A stretch of 64,000 nucleotides of DNA from Marinobacter segnicrescens. Its GTDB lineage: Bacteria > Pseudomonadota > Gammaproteobacteria > Pseudomonadales > Oleiphilaceae. The stretch covers positions 1-64,000 of the forward strand of contig NZ_FOHZ01000011.1 in the NCBI RefSeq assembly GCF_900111555.1. The letters are read 5' to 3'. Within the stretch, counting starts at the first letter, position 1. Each line of letters starts with the position of its first letter. This document shows positions 33,205 to 41,583 of the stretch, in pieces. Made by a program: the position numbers and the translations under genes. The notes under the pieces were generated by a model. It searched no databases. It was not told the origin of the DNA and saw nothing but the letters and a program-made list of their open reading frames with translations.

Positions 33205-34083
33205 ATGCCCACCCTTGACGTTTTCCTTTCAACTCCATGGCTGCTCTACATTTCAGTGCTTTTTGTTTCCCTGTGTATTGGCAGCTTCCTGAACGTCGTC
33301 ATCTTGCGCCTGCCCAAAATGATGCACCAGGACTGGCGTTGTCAGTGCGAGGAATTCCTGGCGGTTCCGGAGAAGGAGCGCAGTAGCCAGGAACGCATCA
33401 CCCTGTCCCGGCCAGCCTCCACCTGCCCCTCCTGCGGTCACAAGATCCGGCCGTGGGAGAATATTCCGGTAGTCAGTTATCTGTTCCTTCGGGGCAAGTG
33501 CAGCAGCTGCAGTACCCGGATTTCGGTGCGCTATCCGCTGATAGAGGCGATTACCGCGCTGTTTTCAGTGTTGACCGTATGGCTGCTCGGGCCTTCTGTT
33601 GGCACCTTATGGGCACTGGTGCTGGTATGGGCGCTTGTTGCGCTGACCATGATCGATTTCGACACCCAGCTGCTGCCGGATAACATCACCCTGCCTCTGA
33701 TGTGGCTGGGACTGCTGCTGAACTACTTCGGTTATCTGACGGACTTTCAAAGTGCGTTCTGGGGCGCCGTGGCTGGCTACCTTTCCCTGTGGTCCGTTTA
33801 CTGGCTGTTCAAGCTGGTCACCGGCAAGGAAGGCATGGGACACGGTGACTTCAAGCTGCTGGCCGCCATCGGCGCCTGGCTGGGCTGGCAGCTGCTGCCG
33901 GCCGTGATCTTGCTGTCTTCCCTGGTGGGCGCGGTTGTGGGGATCAGCCTGATGGTGTTCCACCGCCATGGGCGGGATGTGCCGATTCCGTTCGGACCTT
34001 ACCTGGCGGCAGCGGGGTTGCTGGCGTTGTGGTTCGGGGATGAGATTCTGGCCGGGTGGTATGCGTGGTTGGGGGTTGGTTGA
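33205..34083 (+). CDS. pilD: Prepilin leader peptidase / N-methyltransferase PilD
   Basis: 292 residues with AGAAGG upstream of the ATG. Multiple membrane helices start at residue 13 (YISVLFVSLCIGSFLNVVILRLP). The cytoplasmic loop holds the zinc tetracysteine CPSC...CSSC near 75-105. The two catalytic aspartates are in IDFDTQLLPD and GMGHGDFKLLA. The enzyme cuts the leader of pilins and type II pseudopilins and methylates the new N-terminal Phe. It is the third pil gene but is split from pilC by a hairpin and a repeat. The coaE gene usually found downstream in Pseudomonas is absent here. Confidence 0.96.
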   Translation: MPTLDVFLSTPWLLYISVLFVSLCIGSFLNVVILRLPKMMHQDWRCQCEEFLAVPEKERSSQERITLSRPASTCPSCGHKIRPWENIPVVSYLFLRGKCSSCSTRISVRYPLIEAITALFSVLTVWLLGPSVGTLWALVLVWALVALTMIDFDTQLLPDNITLPLMWLGLLLNYFGYLTDFQSAFWGAVAGYLSLWSVYWLFKLVTGKEGMGHGDFKLLAAIGAWLGWQLLPAVILLSSLVGAVVGISLMVFHRHGRDVPIPFGPYLAAAGLLALWFGDEILAGWYAWLGVG

Positions 34084-34115
34084 GTAACGTAAACCAACCC
34101 ACCCCACTCACCTTG

Positions 34116-35096
34116 TCAGCTACCGGCGTAGCCCAGTTTCTTGTCTACGTGATTGAACAACTCTCCGCCCTTGTGCCAACGGTCGAAGTTCTCCAGGAAC
34201 TGGTCCGTCAGGGCCCTGCGCCAGCCGATGAAGTCGCCGGACATGTGGGGCGTCAGGATGACGTTGCCCATTTCCCATAGCGGATGGTCTTCCGGCAGGG
34301 GCTCTTCTTCGAACACGTCCAACGCGGCACCGGCAATCTCGCCCTTGTTCAGCGCATCAATCAGGTCCCTGGTATTCACGATCGGGCCACGGCCGATGTT
34401 GATCAGGCGGGCCTCTTTTTTCATGGCGGCGAAGGCCTTCTGGTCAAACAGCCCTTCTGTCTGAGGGGTCAGGGGCGCCGCAATGACCACGAAATCCGCC
34501 ACCGCCAACTGATCAAAGAGTTGCTCATTGGCGTGAACGGCCACGAAATCGTCGTCACCGCTTCTGGCGCGACGAGCCACGCCATGGGGATTCATGCCAA
34601 CCGCCCTGGCCAGACGGGCAATCTGACGACCAATGGAGCCCGCCCCCACGATCAGCACTTCACGTCCCTCAGCCCGCTCCGTGTCACGGTGTTTCCACTT
34701 GTGTCCGGCCTGCAGGCGCATGGAGCGGGGGAAGTCCTTGGCAAACATCAGCATGGTGCACAGCACATACTCCGCAATGCTCCGGTCAAAAATCCCCCGG
34801 GCGTTGGTCACCGTCACATCACTGTCGATCAGCGCCGGGAACATCAGCGCATCCACCCCGGCACTGGTAGCATGGATCCACTCCAGCTTGTCCGCCATTG
34901 GCCAGGCCGCTTCCAGCGCCTCAGTACGAAAATCCGTCACCATCATCACCCGGCTGTCGGGCAGGGCCTCCCGCAGGGTTTCCTCATCCCAGGCCAGCCG
35001 GACCTCACCCCTGGCTCGAACCGCGTCGATACCCGGCGGCTCCGGCTCACCCGGGGCAGTCAGTACGGTGATTACGGGTTTCTGGTCGTGGCTCAT
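34116..35096 (-). CDS. NAD-dependent D-2-hydroxyacid dehydrogenase family protein
   Basis: 326 residues. The nucleotide-binding domain has EVLIVGAGSIGRQIARLARAVGM. The catalytic Arg is in INIGRGPIVNTRDLIDAL, the Glu in ALDVFEEEPLPEDHPLW and the His in VILTPHMSGD. These mark the hydroxypyruvate/glyoxylate reductase-like group; the substrate cannot be fixed from sequence. It is convergent with pilD, 32 bp apart, and divergent from the aminotransferase at 35297. Confidence 0.9.
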   Translation of the reverse strand: MSHDQKPVITVLTAPGEPEPPGIDAVRARGEVRLAWDEETLREALPDSRVMMVTDFRTEALEAAWPMADKLEWIHATSAGVDALMFPALIDSDVTVTNARGIFDRSIAEYVLCTMLMFAKDFPRSMRLQAGHKWKHRDTERAEGREVLIVGAGSIGRQIARLARAVGMNPHGVARRARSGDDDFVAVHANEQLFDQLAVADFVVIAAPLTPQTEGLFDQKAFAAMKKEARLINIGRGPIVNTRDLIDALNKGEIAGAALDVFEEEPLPEDHPLWEMGNVILTPHMSGDFIGWRRALTDQFLENFDRWHKGGELFNHVDKKLGYAGS

Positions 35097-35296
35097 GGGT
35101 GGTGAATCCTCCGGTTTGTCTCTTTAGCTTTCCCTGAGTTTGGCTGGTGGAGTTAAGCGGGTCAAACGGGGTATGGGCAATACTTTAGAAGTAAACCACC
35201 GGGTTGCCCTTGTATGTGCTGTGACTCGTGGACTACTCTGCGAGAGAGGGCCTGAACGCCCCACCAGACTTCCATTCATGGCCGTGAGAGGTGCTT

Positions 35297-36520
35297 ATGG
35301 CAGAGGCTGCAAAAGATACCGGGCAAACCCAGCCGCGCAAGGTCAAATACCGCAAGGCCAAGGCCTCCTGGAACCCTGCGATGCAGGCGATTCCCGTGCC
35401 GGGTATCCGACGTATGGTGAATATGGCGTCCACCATGAAGGACGTGATTCACCTGTCCATCGGTCAGCCTGACCTGCCCACGCCCAAGCACATCATTGAT
35501 GCCTACGTGGACGCCCTCAACGCCGGCCAGACCGGCTACACCATGGATGCGGGCCTGCCGGAGCTGCTGGTAGCCCTGCGGGACTACTATGGCAAGCGCT
35601 ATAACCGCAAGCTGACCCGGGATAACATCCTGATCACCAGCGGCGCCACCGAGGCCATGTACCTGGCGATTACCTCAACCGCCCAACCCGGCCGGCAATT
35701 CATCATTACCGACCCCACCTTCCTGCTGTATGCGCCCCTGATCCGCATGAACGGCGGCGAGGTGAAGTACATTCCCACCCGGCCCGAGAACGACCACCAG
35801 CTTGACCCGGACGAAGTCATCCGGGCCATGGGCTCGCGCACCTATGCGATCATCCTCAACTCCCCCAACAACCCCACCGGGGCGGTGTACCCCCGCTCCA
35901 CCGTGGAAACCATTGTGGAGGAGTGTGCCTACCGGGGCATACAGATCTACGCGGATGAGGTCTACGACCACCTGATTTTCGATGATGATGACTACGCCAG
36001 CGTGCTCAAGTGCTCGGTGGACCTGGACAACATCATGTGCATCAGCAGCTTCTCCAAGACCTTCAGCATGGCAGGTCTGCGGGTAGGCTGGGTGATTTCC
36101 AGCCAGGCCACCATCAAGAGTTTGCGCCGGTACCATATGTTCACTACGTCGGTTGCCAACACACCGTCCCAGTTTGCCGGGGTGGCAGCACTGACCGGCG
36201 ACCAGCAGTGTGTCAGGGACATGGTGGATATCTACCGGGAGCGCCGGGACAAGATTGTCGAACTGATCGACCAGACGCCCCATCTGACCGGTTACAAGCC
36301 TGGCGGCGCCTTCTTCGCCTTTCCTACCCTGCCACCTCACGTGGATGGTTCGGACGTGGCCCTGCGCATGCTGAAAGAAACCGGGGTGTGCACCGTACCC
36401 GGGGACGCCTTTGGGGAGCACACGCAGAACGCCTTGCGGCTGAGCTTTTCGACAACCTGCGAGAAGTTGGAGGAGGCCTTCGACCGGATTATTCCGTGGA
36501 TGGCCAAGCAACAGTTCTGA
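35297..36520 (+). CDS. Class I/II pyridoxal-phosphate aminotransferase
   Basis: 407 residues from the ATG at 35297, which has GAGAGG 5 bp upstream; a GTG at 35291 is less likely. Cofactor contacts are ITSGATEAMY, LNSPNNPTGAVY, IYADEVYDHL and SSFSKTFSMAGLRVGW, where the Lys forms the Schiff base. SIGQPDLPTP and the C-terminal LRLSFSTTCEKLEEAF are typical of the aspartate/alanine-type fold I enzymes. The substrate is not determined. It stands alone, divergent from the hydroxyacid dehydrogenase, and is followed by a GC-rich hairpin. Confidence 0.9.
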   Translation: MAEAAKDTGQTQPRKVKYRKAKASWNPAMQAIPVPGIRRMVNMASTMKDVIHLSIGQPDLPTPKHIIDAYVDALNAGQTGYTMDAGLPELLVALRDYYGKRYNRKLTRDNILITSGATEAMYLAITSTAQPGRQFIITDPTFLLYAPLIRMNGGEVKYIPTRPENDHQLDPDEVIRAMGSRTYAIILNSPNNPTGAVYPRSTVETIVEECAYRGIQIYADEVYDHLIFDDDDYASVLKCSVDLDNIMCISSFSKTFSMAGLRVGWVISSQATIKSLRRYHMFTTSVANTPSQFAGVAALTGDQQCVRDMVDIYRERRDKIVELIDQTPHLTGYKPGGAFFAFPTLPPHVDGSDVALRMLKETGVCTVPGDAFGEHTQNALRLSFSTTCEKLEEAFDRIIPWMAKQQF

Positions 36521-36540
36521 CGAACCTTCCACTGTTCCGG

Positions 36541-36568
36541 CCCGCTACGCCAGCGACCGCGTAGCGGG
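36541..36568 (+). terminator. GC-rich hairpin after the aminotransferase
   Basis: CCCGCTACGC and GCGTAGCGGG are perfect 10-bp arms around an 8-nt loop, 21 bp after the stop. There is no T-run, so termination may be partial. Confidence 0.6.
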
Positions 36569-36591
36569 CTGACGGCTTGCGAAAACCAACC

Positions 36592-36777
36592 ATGCTGGAA
36601 CCTGCCACCCTGCAATGCCCCTACTGCTGGGAACTACTGGAAGTCTTCGTGGACCCGTCGGTTCGTGACCAGGAATACGTGGAGGACTGCCAGGTTTGCT
36701 GCCAGCCCATCCTCATCCATGCCGTGTTTGACGAGGCCGGTGAGCTTCACCTGACCGCCACGCCGGAGAACGAATAG
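36592..36777 (+). CDS. Small CPxCG-type zinc-ribbon protein
   Basis: 61 residues from the ATG at 36592. Two Cys pairs, CPYC near residue 9 and CQVC near 36, with CQPI following, form a zinc ribbon of the CPXCG cysteine-rich family common in gammaproteobacteria. The rest is acidic. The function is unknown; proteins like this are thought to bind zinc and may act in regulation. It follows the aminotransferase hairpin and precedes the DUF1439-type lipoprotein. Confidence 0.82.
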   Translation: MLEPATLQCPYCWELLEVFVDPSVRDQEYVEDCQVCCQPILIHAVFDEAGELHLTATPENE

Positions 36778-36913
36778 CGACCCACCCGGCAGGCCATGAC
36801 ACCATGCCCAAGGCCCGCAGTAAGGGTAATAACTGCCACCCAGGCCCTTGCCTGACACAGGCCACTGATTCACTCTATAGCCAATCTTCACCAGCATGAC
36901 CGAAGGAATCCCT

Positions 36914-37471
36914 ATGACCCTGCGCCCCCTGCTTGCCCTGTTACTTGCCGTCACCCTGCTTTCAGGCTGTGCCGGTTTCTCGCCGCTCACCATCAGTGAG
37001 GCCACACTGGAGCGCCATCTGCAGGATGCGGTCAGTAATTACGACCGCCAGCAGCTGCAGGCCGGCTCGCCGCTGAGCCTGTCCCTGGACAACGCTGACA
37101 TCACCCTTGGTCCGGATGGGCGGGATGTGGCGGTGATAGACCTGTCCGGCCAGGTTGCCCTGAACGCCCTGATGGCGAAGATCCCGGCTGACATAAGGCT
37201 GAAGGTGGAAGGGGCGCCTGTGTATGACAGCCAGGAACAGGCAATCTATATCCGCCGGCTGAAGTTGCTGGAAAGCAGCGTGGACACGCCTTATTTCAGC
37301 AGCGGTGAGCTGAAGCCGGTAACGGACAATATCATGCGGGTGGTGGCGCAGATGCTGGAAACCATTCCGGTTTATCGATTGGATAACACCAGTCTGGGTG
37401 CCCGGTTGATGGGCATGGCGGACATGGATGTGCGGGTGGCACCTGGCAGGCTGGAGTTTGTCAAGCGATGA
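36914..37471 (+). CDS. DUF1439-type lipoprotein
   Basis: 185 residues from the ATG at 36914, with AAGGAA upstream. A lipoprotein signal ends LLSGC (Cys near 19). The mature part has alternating beta strands typical of the DUF1439 family (ATLERHLQDAV, LSLDNADITLG, AVIDLSGQVALNAL, PVYDSQEQAIYIRRLKLLES). E. coli YceB is a member; a lipid or hydrophobic-ligand binding role has been suggested for the fold but no function is established. It is likely anchored in the inner leaflet of the outer membrane. Confidence 0.85.
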   Translation: MTLRPLLALLLAVTLLSGCAGFSPLTISEATLERHLQDAVSNYDRQQLQAGSPLSLSLDNADITLGPDGRDVAVIDLSGQVALNALMAKIPADIRLKVEGAPVYDSQEQAIYIRRLKLLESSVDTPYFSSGELKPVTDNIMRVVAQMLETIPVYRLDNTSLGARLMGMADMDVRVAPGRLEFVKR

Positions 37472-37498
37472 CCTGTTGGCTCACCCTGGCAGATGCTT

Positions 37499-37553
37499 CG
37501 GGCGCTTTGCGCCTCCCCCTCTCCCCAGCCCTATCCCGCAAGGGGAGAGGGAG
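37499..37553 (+). repeat. CCCTCTCC-type palindromic repeat, copy with 5' flank
   Basis: Begins with CGGGCGCTTTGCGCC, runs through CTCCCCCTCTCCCC and ends in the palindrome core 37529-37551. Its first 29 bases are identical to those of the copy at 38246, so the two are direct repeats around the DUF559 gene. Confidence 0.88.
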
Positions 37554-37555
37554 TA

Positions 37556-37880
37556 GCGTTTTGCTCAGCTTGATATTTGGGAAGTGGCTAGCCCATCTTC
37601 CGCAAGAGAAAAAGGAGAAGGATGGCTGCTTGGCCTGATATCTGGGAGGGAGCAAGCCCCTCTCCCGCAAGAGAAAAAGGAGAAGGATGGCTGCCCGGCC
37701 TGATATCTGGGAGGGAGCAAGTCCCTCTCCCGCAAGAGAAAAGGGAGGAGGGTGGCTGCCCGGCCTGATATCTGGGAGGGAGCAAGTCCCTCTCCTGCAA
37801 GAGAAAAGGGAGGAGGATGGCTGCCCGGCCTGATAGTCTGCAGGTAACTAGCCCCTCTCCCTTGACGGGAGAGGGGTTGG
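37556..37880 (+). repeat. 65-bp tandem repeat array
   Basis: Units begin at 37621, 37686, 37751 and 37816, each exactly 65 bp apart, with a degenerate copy from 37556. Units 37621, 37686 and 37751 are nearly identical and carry GCCTGATATCTGGGAGGGAG and CTCCCGCAAGAGAAAAGG; the last merges into the palindrome at 37851. 65 is not a multiple of three, so the antisense open frames that cross the array are not genes. There are no unique spacers, so this is not CRISPR. Confidence 0.93.
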
Positions 37881-37890
37881 GGTGAGGGTG
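37851..37890 (-). repeat. CCCTCTCC-type palindromic repeat, inverted copy
   Basis: CCCCTCTCCC and GGGAGAGGGG pair around TTGAC, followed by TTGGGGTGAGGG. It is the same element as at 37499 and 38246 but in the opposite orientation, and it overlaps the last 65-bp unit just ahead of the DUF559 gene. Confidence 0.85.
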
Positions 37891-37933
37891 GAGACTTTGC
37901 CTCGAAGGTCTCAAACCAAGGAAGATCCAGAAA

Positions 37934-38323
37934 ATGAAGCAAAGGGAATTCGCAAAAGCATTACGTAAAAACATGACCGATGCAGAACATCGCCTTTGGC
38001 GTTATCTGCGAGGGAAAAGGCTTGGAGCTGCAAAGTTTCGCCGGCAACATCCCTTGGGCCCCTACGTCGTCGATTTTGTCGAACTGAAACACAAGATAGT
38101 CGTTGAAGCTGACGGTGGTCAGCACAACGAGTGTCATAAAGATGCCGAGCGGGATGCCTGGTTGGCTCAGCAAGGCTTCCGGGTTTTAAGGTTCTGGAAT
38201 GACGATATTTTGCTTCGGACAGATTTGATTTTAGATGAGATTTATCGGGCGCTTTGCGCCTCCCCCTCTCCCCAACCCTCTCCTACAAGGGGAGAGGGGG
38301 CTTTCGGCAAATATTTGGGATAA
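37934..38323 (+). CDS. DUF559 (Vsr-like) endonuclease-domain protein
   Basis: 129 residues. The domain of residues 1-108 has the DUF559 pattern, related to Vsr and restriction endonucleases: NMTDAEHRLWRYLRGKRLGAAKFRRQHPLGPYVVDFVELKHKIVVEADGGQH, with the acidic residues after YVVDF and in VEADG as the probable metal site, and LAQQGFRVLRFWNDDIL after. The last 20 or so residues (ASPSPQPSPTRGEGAF) are encoded by the palindromic repeat at 38246. No methylase gene is present. The substrate is unknown; a nuclease acting on the adjacent palindromes is a hypothesis. Confidence 0.87.
   Translation: MKQREFAKALRKNMTDAEHRLWRYLRGKRLGAAKFRRQHPLGPYVVDFVELKHKIVVEADGGQHNECHKDAERDAWLAQQGFRVLRFWNDDILLRTDLILDEIYRALCASPSPQPSPTRGEGAFGKYLG
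38246..38301 (+). repeat. CCCTCTCC-type palindromic repeat overlapping the DUF559 3' end
   Basis: Begins CGGGCGCTTTGCGCC as at 37499 and has its core at 38276-38298. It encodes the end of the DUF559 protein and lies in the same orientation as the copy upstream of the gene. Confidence 0.9.
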
Positions 38324-38409
38324 GCCGTCGTCATTCCGTCCGCTTGAGCGGCGAAGGTATCAAAGGCCACAAAGATGCAACCCTGGAAAAAGCTTAGTCA
38401 GAAACAATC

Positions 38410-39075
38410 CTAGCTACCGGACAGCGAAGTATCCGACGGGTCCAGCTCCATTTGCTGGATCGCGATCACCGCCTGGGTGCGGTTGCGCACGCCGAGTTTG
38501 CGGAAGACCGCGGTGATGTGGGCCTTGATGGTGGCTTCGGAGACGTCCAGATCGTAGGCGATCTGTTTGTTGAGCATGCCTTCCGCCAGCATACCCAGTA
38601 CCCGGAACTGTTGCGGGGTCAGGGAGGCGAGTTTCTCGGAGAAGTCAGTGTTTTCCGCCTGCGTCTGCTCGAGCTTTTCAGCGACGCCTTCCGGCAACCA
38701 CATGTCCCCTTCCAGCACCGCCTGGATGGCGTCGGTGATTTCCGGTAGAGGGGCGGACTTGGGGATGAAACCGGAGGCGCCGTAGTCGATGGAGCGGCGC
38801 ATGACCTGCAGGTCTTCAGAACCGGAGACGACCACAACCGGCAGCCCGGGATACTGACCGCGCATGAACACCAGGCCGGAAAAACCATGGGCGCCGGGCA
38901 TGTTCAGGTCCAGCAATACCAGGTCGGCGTCCGGCTTCTTTTCCACCGCGGCCTGCAAGGCCTTGATGCTCTCAACCTCGGCCACCTCCGCGTCAGGTAC
39001 TGCCTGGCTTACTGCCTGGCGCAATGCCGCACGGAACAGCGGGTGGTCATCAGCGATGATTATGTGTTGAGTCAT
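38410..39075 (-). CDS. LuxR-type response regulator, probable regulator of acetate metabolism
   Basis: 221 residues from the ATG at 39073-39075, with AAGAGGA upstream; the longer frame to 39162 adds an unconserved stretch. The receiver domain has IIIADDHPLFRAAL and the phospho-acceptor in LVLLDLNMPG. The LuxR helix-turn-helix at about 148-210 has LTPQQFRVLGMLAEGMLNKQIAYDLDVSEATIKAHITAVFRKLGV. It lies directly downstream of acs on the same strand, as in other gammaproteobacteria where an ErdR/EraR-like regulator controls ethanol and acetate genes including acs. No kinase gene is adjacent. Confidence 0.88.
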   Translation of the reverse strand: MTQHIIIADDHPLFRAALRQAVSQAVPDAEVAEVESIKALQAAVEKKPDADLVLLDLNMPGAHGFSGLVFMRGQYPGLPVVVVSGSEDLQVMRRSIDYGASGFIPKSAPLPEITDAIQAVLEGDMWLPEGVAEKLEQTQAENTDFSEKLASLTPQQFRVLGMLAEGMLNKQIAYDLDVSEATIKAHITAVFRKLGVRNRTQAVIAIQQMELDPSDTSLSGS

Positions 39076-39195
39076 CCACGGGCATCCTCTTGTTATTCCG
39101 GCTTGGTACCCGGCGTCAGGGCTGAGCCGGCTCTGTACAAGCCGGATTGTCGAGCCACCCACCGGGGCTGCCGTCTATTCTACCCCAAATACAAC

Positions 39196-39227
39196 GATGC
39201 CCGCAGGGGTTGTACCCTGCGGGCATC
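39196..39227 (-). terminator. Hairpin between acs and the response regulator
   Basis: GATGCCCGCAGGG and CCCTGCGGGCATC are perfect 13-bp arms around a 6-nt loop, 64 bp past the acs stop. A further stem lies at 39236-39265 (CTGGTCA / TGACCAG). A weak T-rich stretch follows on the minus strand. It may end or attenuate the acs transcript before the regulator. Confidence 0.65.
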
Positions 39228-39290
39228 GGCAGTATCCGGCCTGGTCAGCACTTTGACCAGACCGGGTACCGGTACCGTGATCAATCAAGG

Positions 39291-41237
39291 TTACTTGAAA
39301 GCGCGCTCGCTGATCAGTTCGTCCACTACACCCGGATCGGCCAGGGTGGAGGTATCACCCAACTGATCGTGCTCGTTGGCGGCGATCTTGCGCAGTATGC
39401 GGCGCATGATCTTGCCGGAGCGGGTCTTGGGCAGGCCTGGCGCCCACTGGATGACGTCCGGAGAGGCAATGGGGCCAATTTCCTTACGCACCCACTGCAC
39501 CAGCTCCTTGCGCAGCTCCTCGGTGGCTTCCACACCCTGCACCAGGGTGACATAGACGTAGATACCCTGACCCTTGATGTCATGGGGGAAGCCTACCACG
39601 GCGGCTTCCGCTACCTTTTCGTGGGCGACCAGCGCACTTTCCACTTCGGCCGTGCCCAGGCGGTGGCCTGATACGTTCAGCACGTCATCTACACGGCCCG
39701 TAATCCAGTAGTAGCCGTCTTCGTCACGACGGGCACCGTCACCGGTGAAGTACATGCCGGGGTAGGCGCTGAAGTAGGTCTGCTTGAAGCGATCGTGGTC
39801 ACCATAGATGGTCCGCATCTGGCCGGGCCAGCTGTCCAGGATGACCAGGTTGCCTTCGGCAGCGCCTTCCAGGACATTGCCGTTGCTGTCCACCAGCGCC
39901 GGCTGTACACCGAAGAACGGCACCGTGGCGGATCCAGGCTTGAGGTCCACGGCACCGGGCAGCGGGGAAATCAGGATGCCGCCGGTTTCGGTCTGCCACC
40001 AGGTGTCCACAATCGGGCACTTGCCGTTGCCGATGACCCGGTGATACCACTCCCAGGCCTCGGGGTTGATAGGCTCGCCCACCGAGCCCAGCAGGCGCAG
40101 GCTCTCGCGGCTGGTGCCGTTCATGCAGCCTTCGCCTTCGGCCATCAGGGCGCGAATCGCGGTGGGGGCGGTGTACAGCACGTTGACCTTGTGCTTGTCC
40201 ACTACCTGACCCATGCGGGAACTGTCCGGGTAGTTGGGCACGCCCTCGAACAGCACGGTGATGGCGCCATTGGCCAGCGGTCCGTAAAGAATGTAGCTGT
40301 GACCGGTAACCCAGCCGAAGTCCGCAGTACACCAGTAAACATCGCCGTCGTGGTAGTCAAAGACATACTCATGGGTCATGGATGCATACGTCAGGTAGCC
40401 ACCGGTGGTGTGCAACACGCCCTTGGGCGCACCGGTGGAGCCGGAGGTATACAGCATGAACAGCGGATCTTCCGCGCCCATGGGCTCCGGCGGGCACTCA
40501 GCGGAGGCGTCTTTCATCAGGTCTTCGTAGCGAACGTCACGGCTGGCGTCCCAGGGCACGTCGCCACCGGTGCGACTAACCACGACGACCTTTTCCACGT
40601 TCGGAACAGAGTCGCCTTCAAGGGCCGCGTCCACGTTTTTCTTGAGGGGAATCTTGCGGCCGCCGCGAAGGCCTTCGTCCGCCGTCACAATGAAGCGGGA
40701 CTTGCCGTTTTCCACACGGGCGCCCAGCGCCTCGGGCGAGAAGCCGCCGAACACCACCGAGTGAATGGCGCCAATACGGGCGCACGCCAGCATGGCCACG
40801 GCGGTTTCCACGATCATGGGCATGTAGATGGTGACCACGTCGCCTTTCTTGACGCCCAGGGTTTTCAGGACGTTGGCGAACTTGGCGGTTTCCGCATGGA
40901 GTTCACGGTAGGTCACATTGCGGGATTCCGCAGGGTCGTCGCCTTCAAAGATGATCGCGGTCTGGTCGCCACGCTTCTCCAGGTGCCGGTCCAGGCAGTT
41001 GGCGGAGGCGTTCAGCACGCCATCCTCAAACCACTTGATGGACAGGTTGTTGTAATCGTAGGTGGTGTTCTTCACCTTGCTGTAAGGCTTGATCCAGTCC
41101 AGTCGCTTACCATGTTCGCCCCAGAAGGTATCCGGGTCGTCGATGGACTGCTTGTACATCTGTTCGTACTGTTCGCGGCTGAGCAGCGCCCGCTTCGCGA
41201 AATGGTCGGGTACCGGATATAGCTTCTTGTCGGTCAT
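39291..41237 (-). CDS. acs: Acetyl-CoA synthetase
   Basis: 648 residues, the standard length. It activates acetate with ATP and CoA through acetyl-AMP. The P-loop-like [20 protein letters not shown] lies near 265-285, [10 protein letters not shown] and the hinge region ([22 protein letters not shown]) follow, and the regulatory Lys is in the C-terminal [14 protein letters not shown], the site acetylated by Pat/AcuA-type enzymes. Preceded by AAGGGGG. It lies upstream of the LuxR-type regulator on the same strand with hairpins between. It is expected to be induced by acetate and subject to post-translational acetylation. Confidence 0.97.
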   Translation of the reverse strand: MTDKKLYPVPDHFAKRALLSREQYEQMYKQSIDDPDTFWGEHGKRLDWIKPYSKVKNTTYDYNNLSIKWFEDGVLNASANCLDRHLEKRGDQTAIIFEGDDPAESRNVTYRELHAETAKFANVLKTLGVKKGDVVTIYMPMIVETAVAMLACARIGAIHSVVFGGFSPEALGARVENGKSRFIVTADEGLRGGRKIPLKKNVDAALEGDSVPNVEKVVVVSRTGGDVPWDASRDVRYEDLMKDASAECPPEPMGAEDPLFMLYTSGSTGAPKGVLHTTGGYLTYASMTHEYVFDYHDGDVYWCTADFGWVTGHSYILYGPLANGAITVLFEGVPNYPDSSRMGQVVDKHKVNVLYTAPTAIRALMAEGEGCMNGTSRESLRLLGSVGEPINPEAWEWYHRVIGNGKCPIVDTWWQTETGGILISPLPGAVDLKPGSATVPFFGVQPALVDSNGNVLEGAAEGNLVILDSWPGQMRTIYGDHDRFKQTYFSAYPGMYFTGDGARRDEDGYYWITGRVDDVLNVSGHRLGTAEVESALVAHEKVAEAAVVGFPHDIKGQGIYVYVTLVQGVEATEELRKELVQWVRKEIGPIASPDVIQWAPGLPKTRSGKIMRRILRKIAANEHDQLGDTSTLADPGVVDELISERAFK

Positions 41238-41583
41238 TGTTTCCCCCTTGCGTTACAGAGTCTGTTACTGAGTTGTCGGAATTGTTGGAACAGAACTTGT
41301 CATCGGCACACCGTGTCTTACGGCGACCGGCAGGTGCTACGAGCCTGAAACCTGTCAAATACAGTGCAGAGGCAGTTCGCAGGAACCGCCATCTGCAATA
41401 AGTGAATTGCCCTATCTGACCATTTAAGGGCCACCCATTGAATTAGACCAACGTACTACCGGGAAGCGTTGAATGGTCCGGAAATGCCTTGCGGCGCTGA
41501 TAGTGCGCCCGCTCTGCATACTTGAAAGGATAGTTCGCCCCGGGCCTTGTGAAAAGTACCGGGGCGGATGGTGGGCAGGCCTG
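41238..41583. other. Intergenic stretch upstream of acs
   Basis: 346 bp with no convincing gene. It carries the acs leader and promoter region and the end of the fatty acyl-CoA reductase unit, where CGCCCCGG and CCGGGGCG (41536-41543, 41559-41566) could form a terminator-like stem. No repeat or RNA gene is visible. Confidence 0.55.

Noticed and set aside
37556..37880. Possible CRISPR array
   Set aside because: The 65-bp units follow one another without unique spacers, and no cas genes are present.
37565..37974. Minus-strand open frames (125 and 128 codons) across the tandem array
   Set aside because: They are translations of a 65-bp repeat in shifting frames and have no family similarity or ribosome binding site.
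39795..41222. 475-codon plus-strand open frame
   Set aside because: It is antisense to acs, whose motifs are complete; long antisense frames are common in GC-rich genes.
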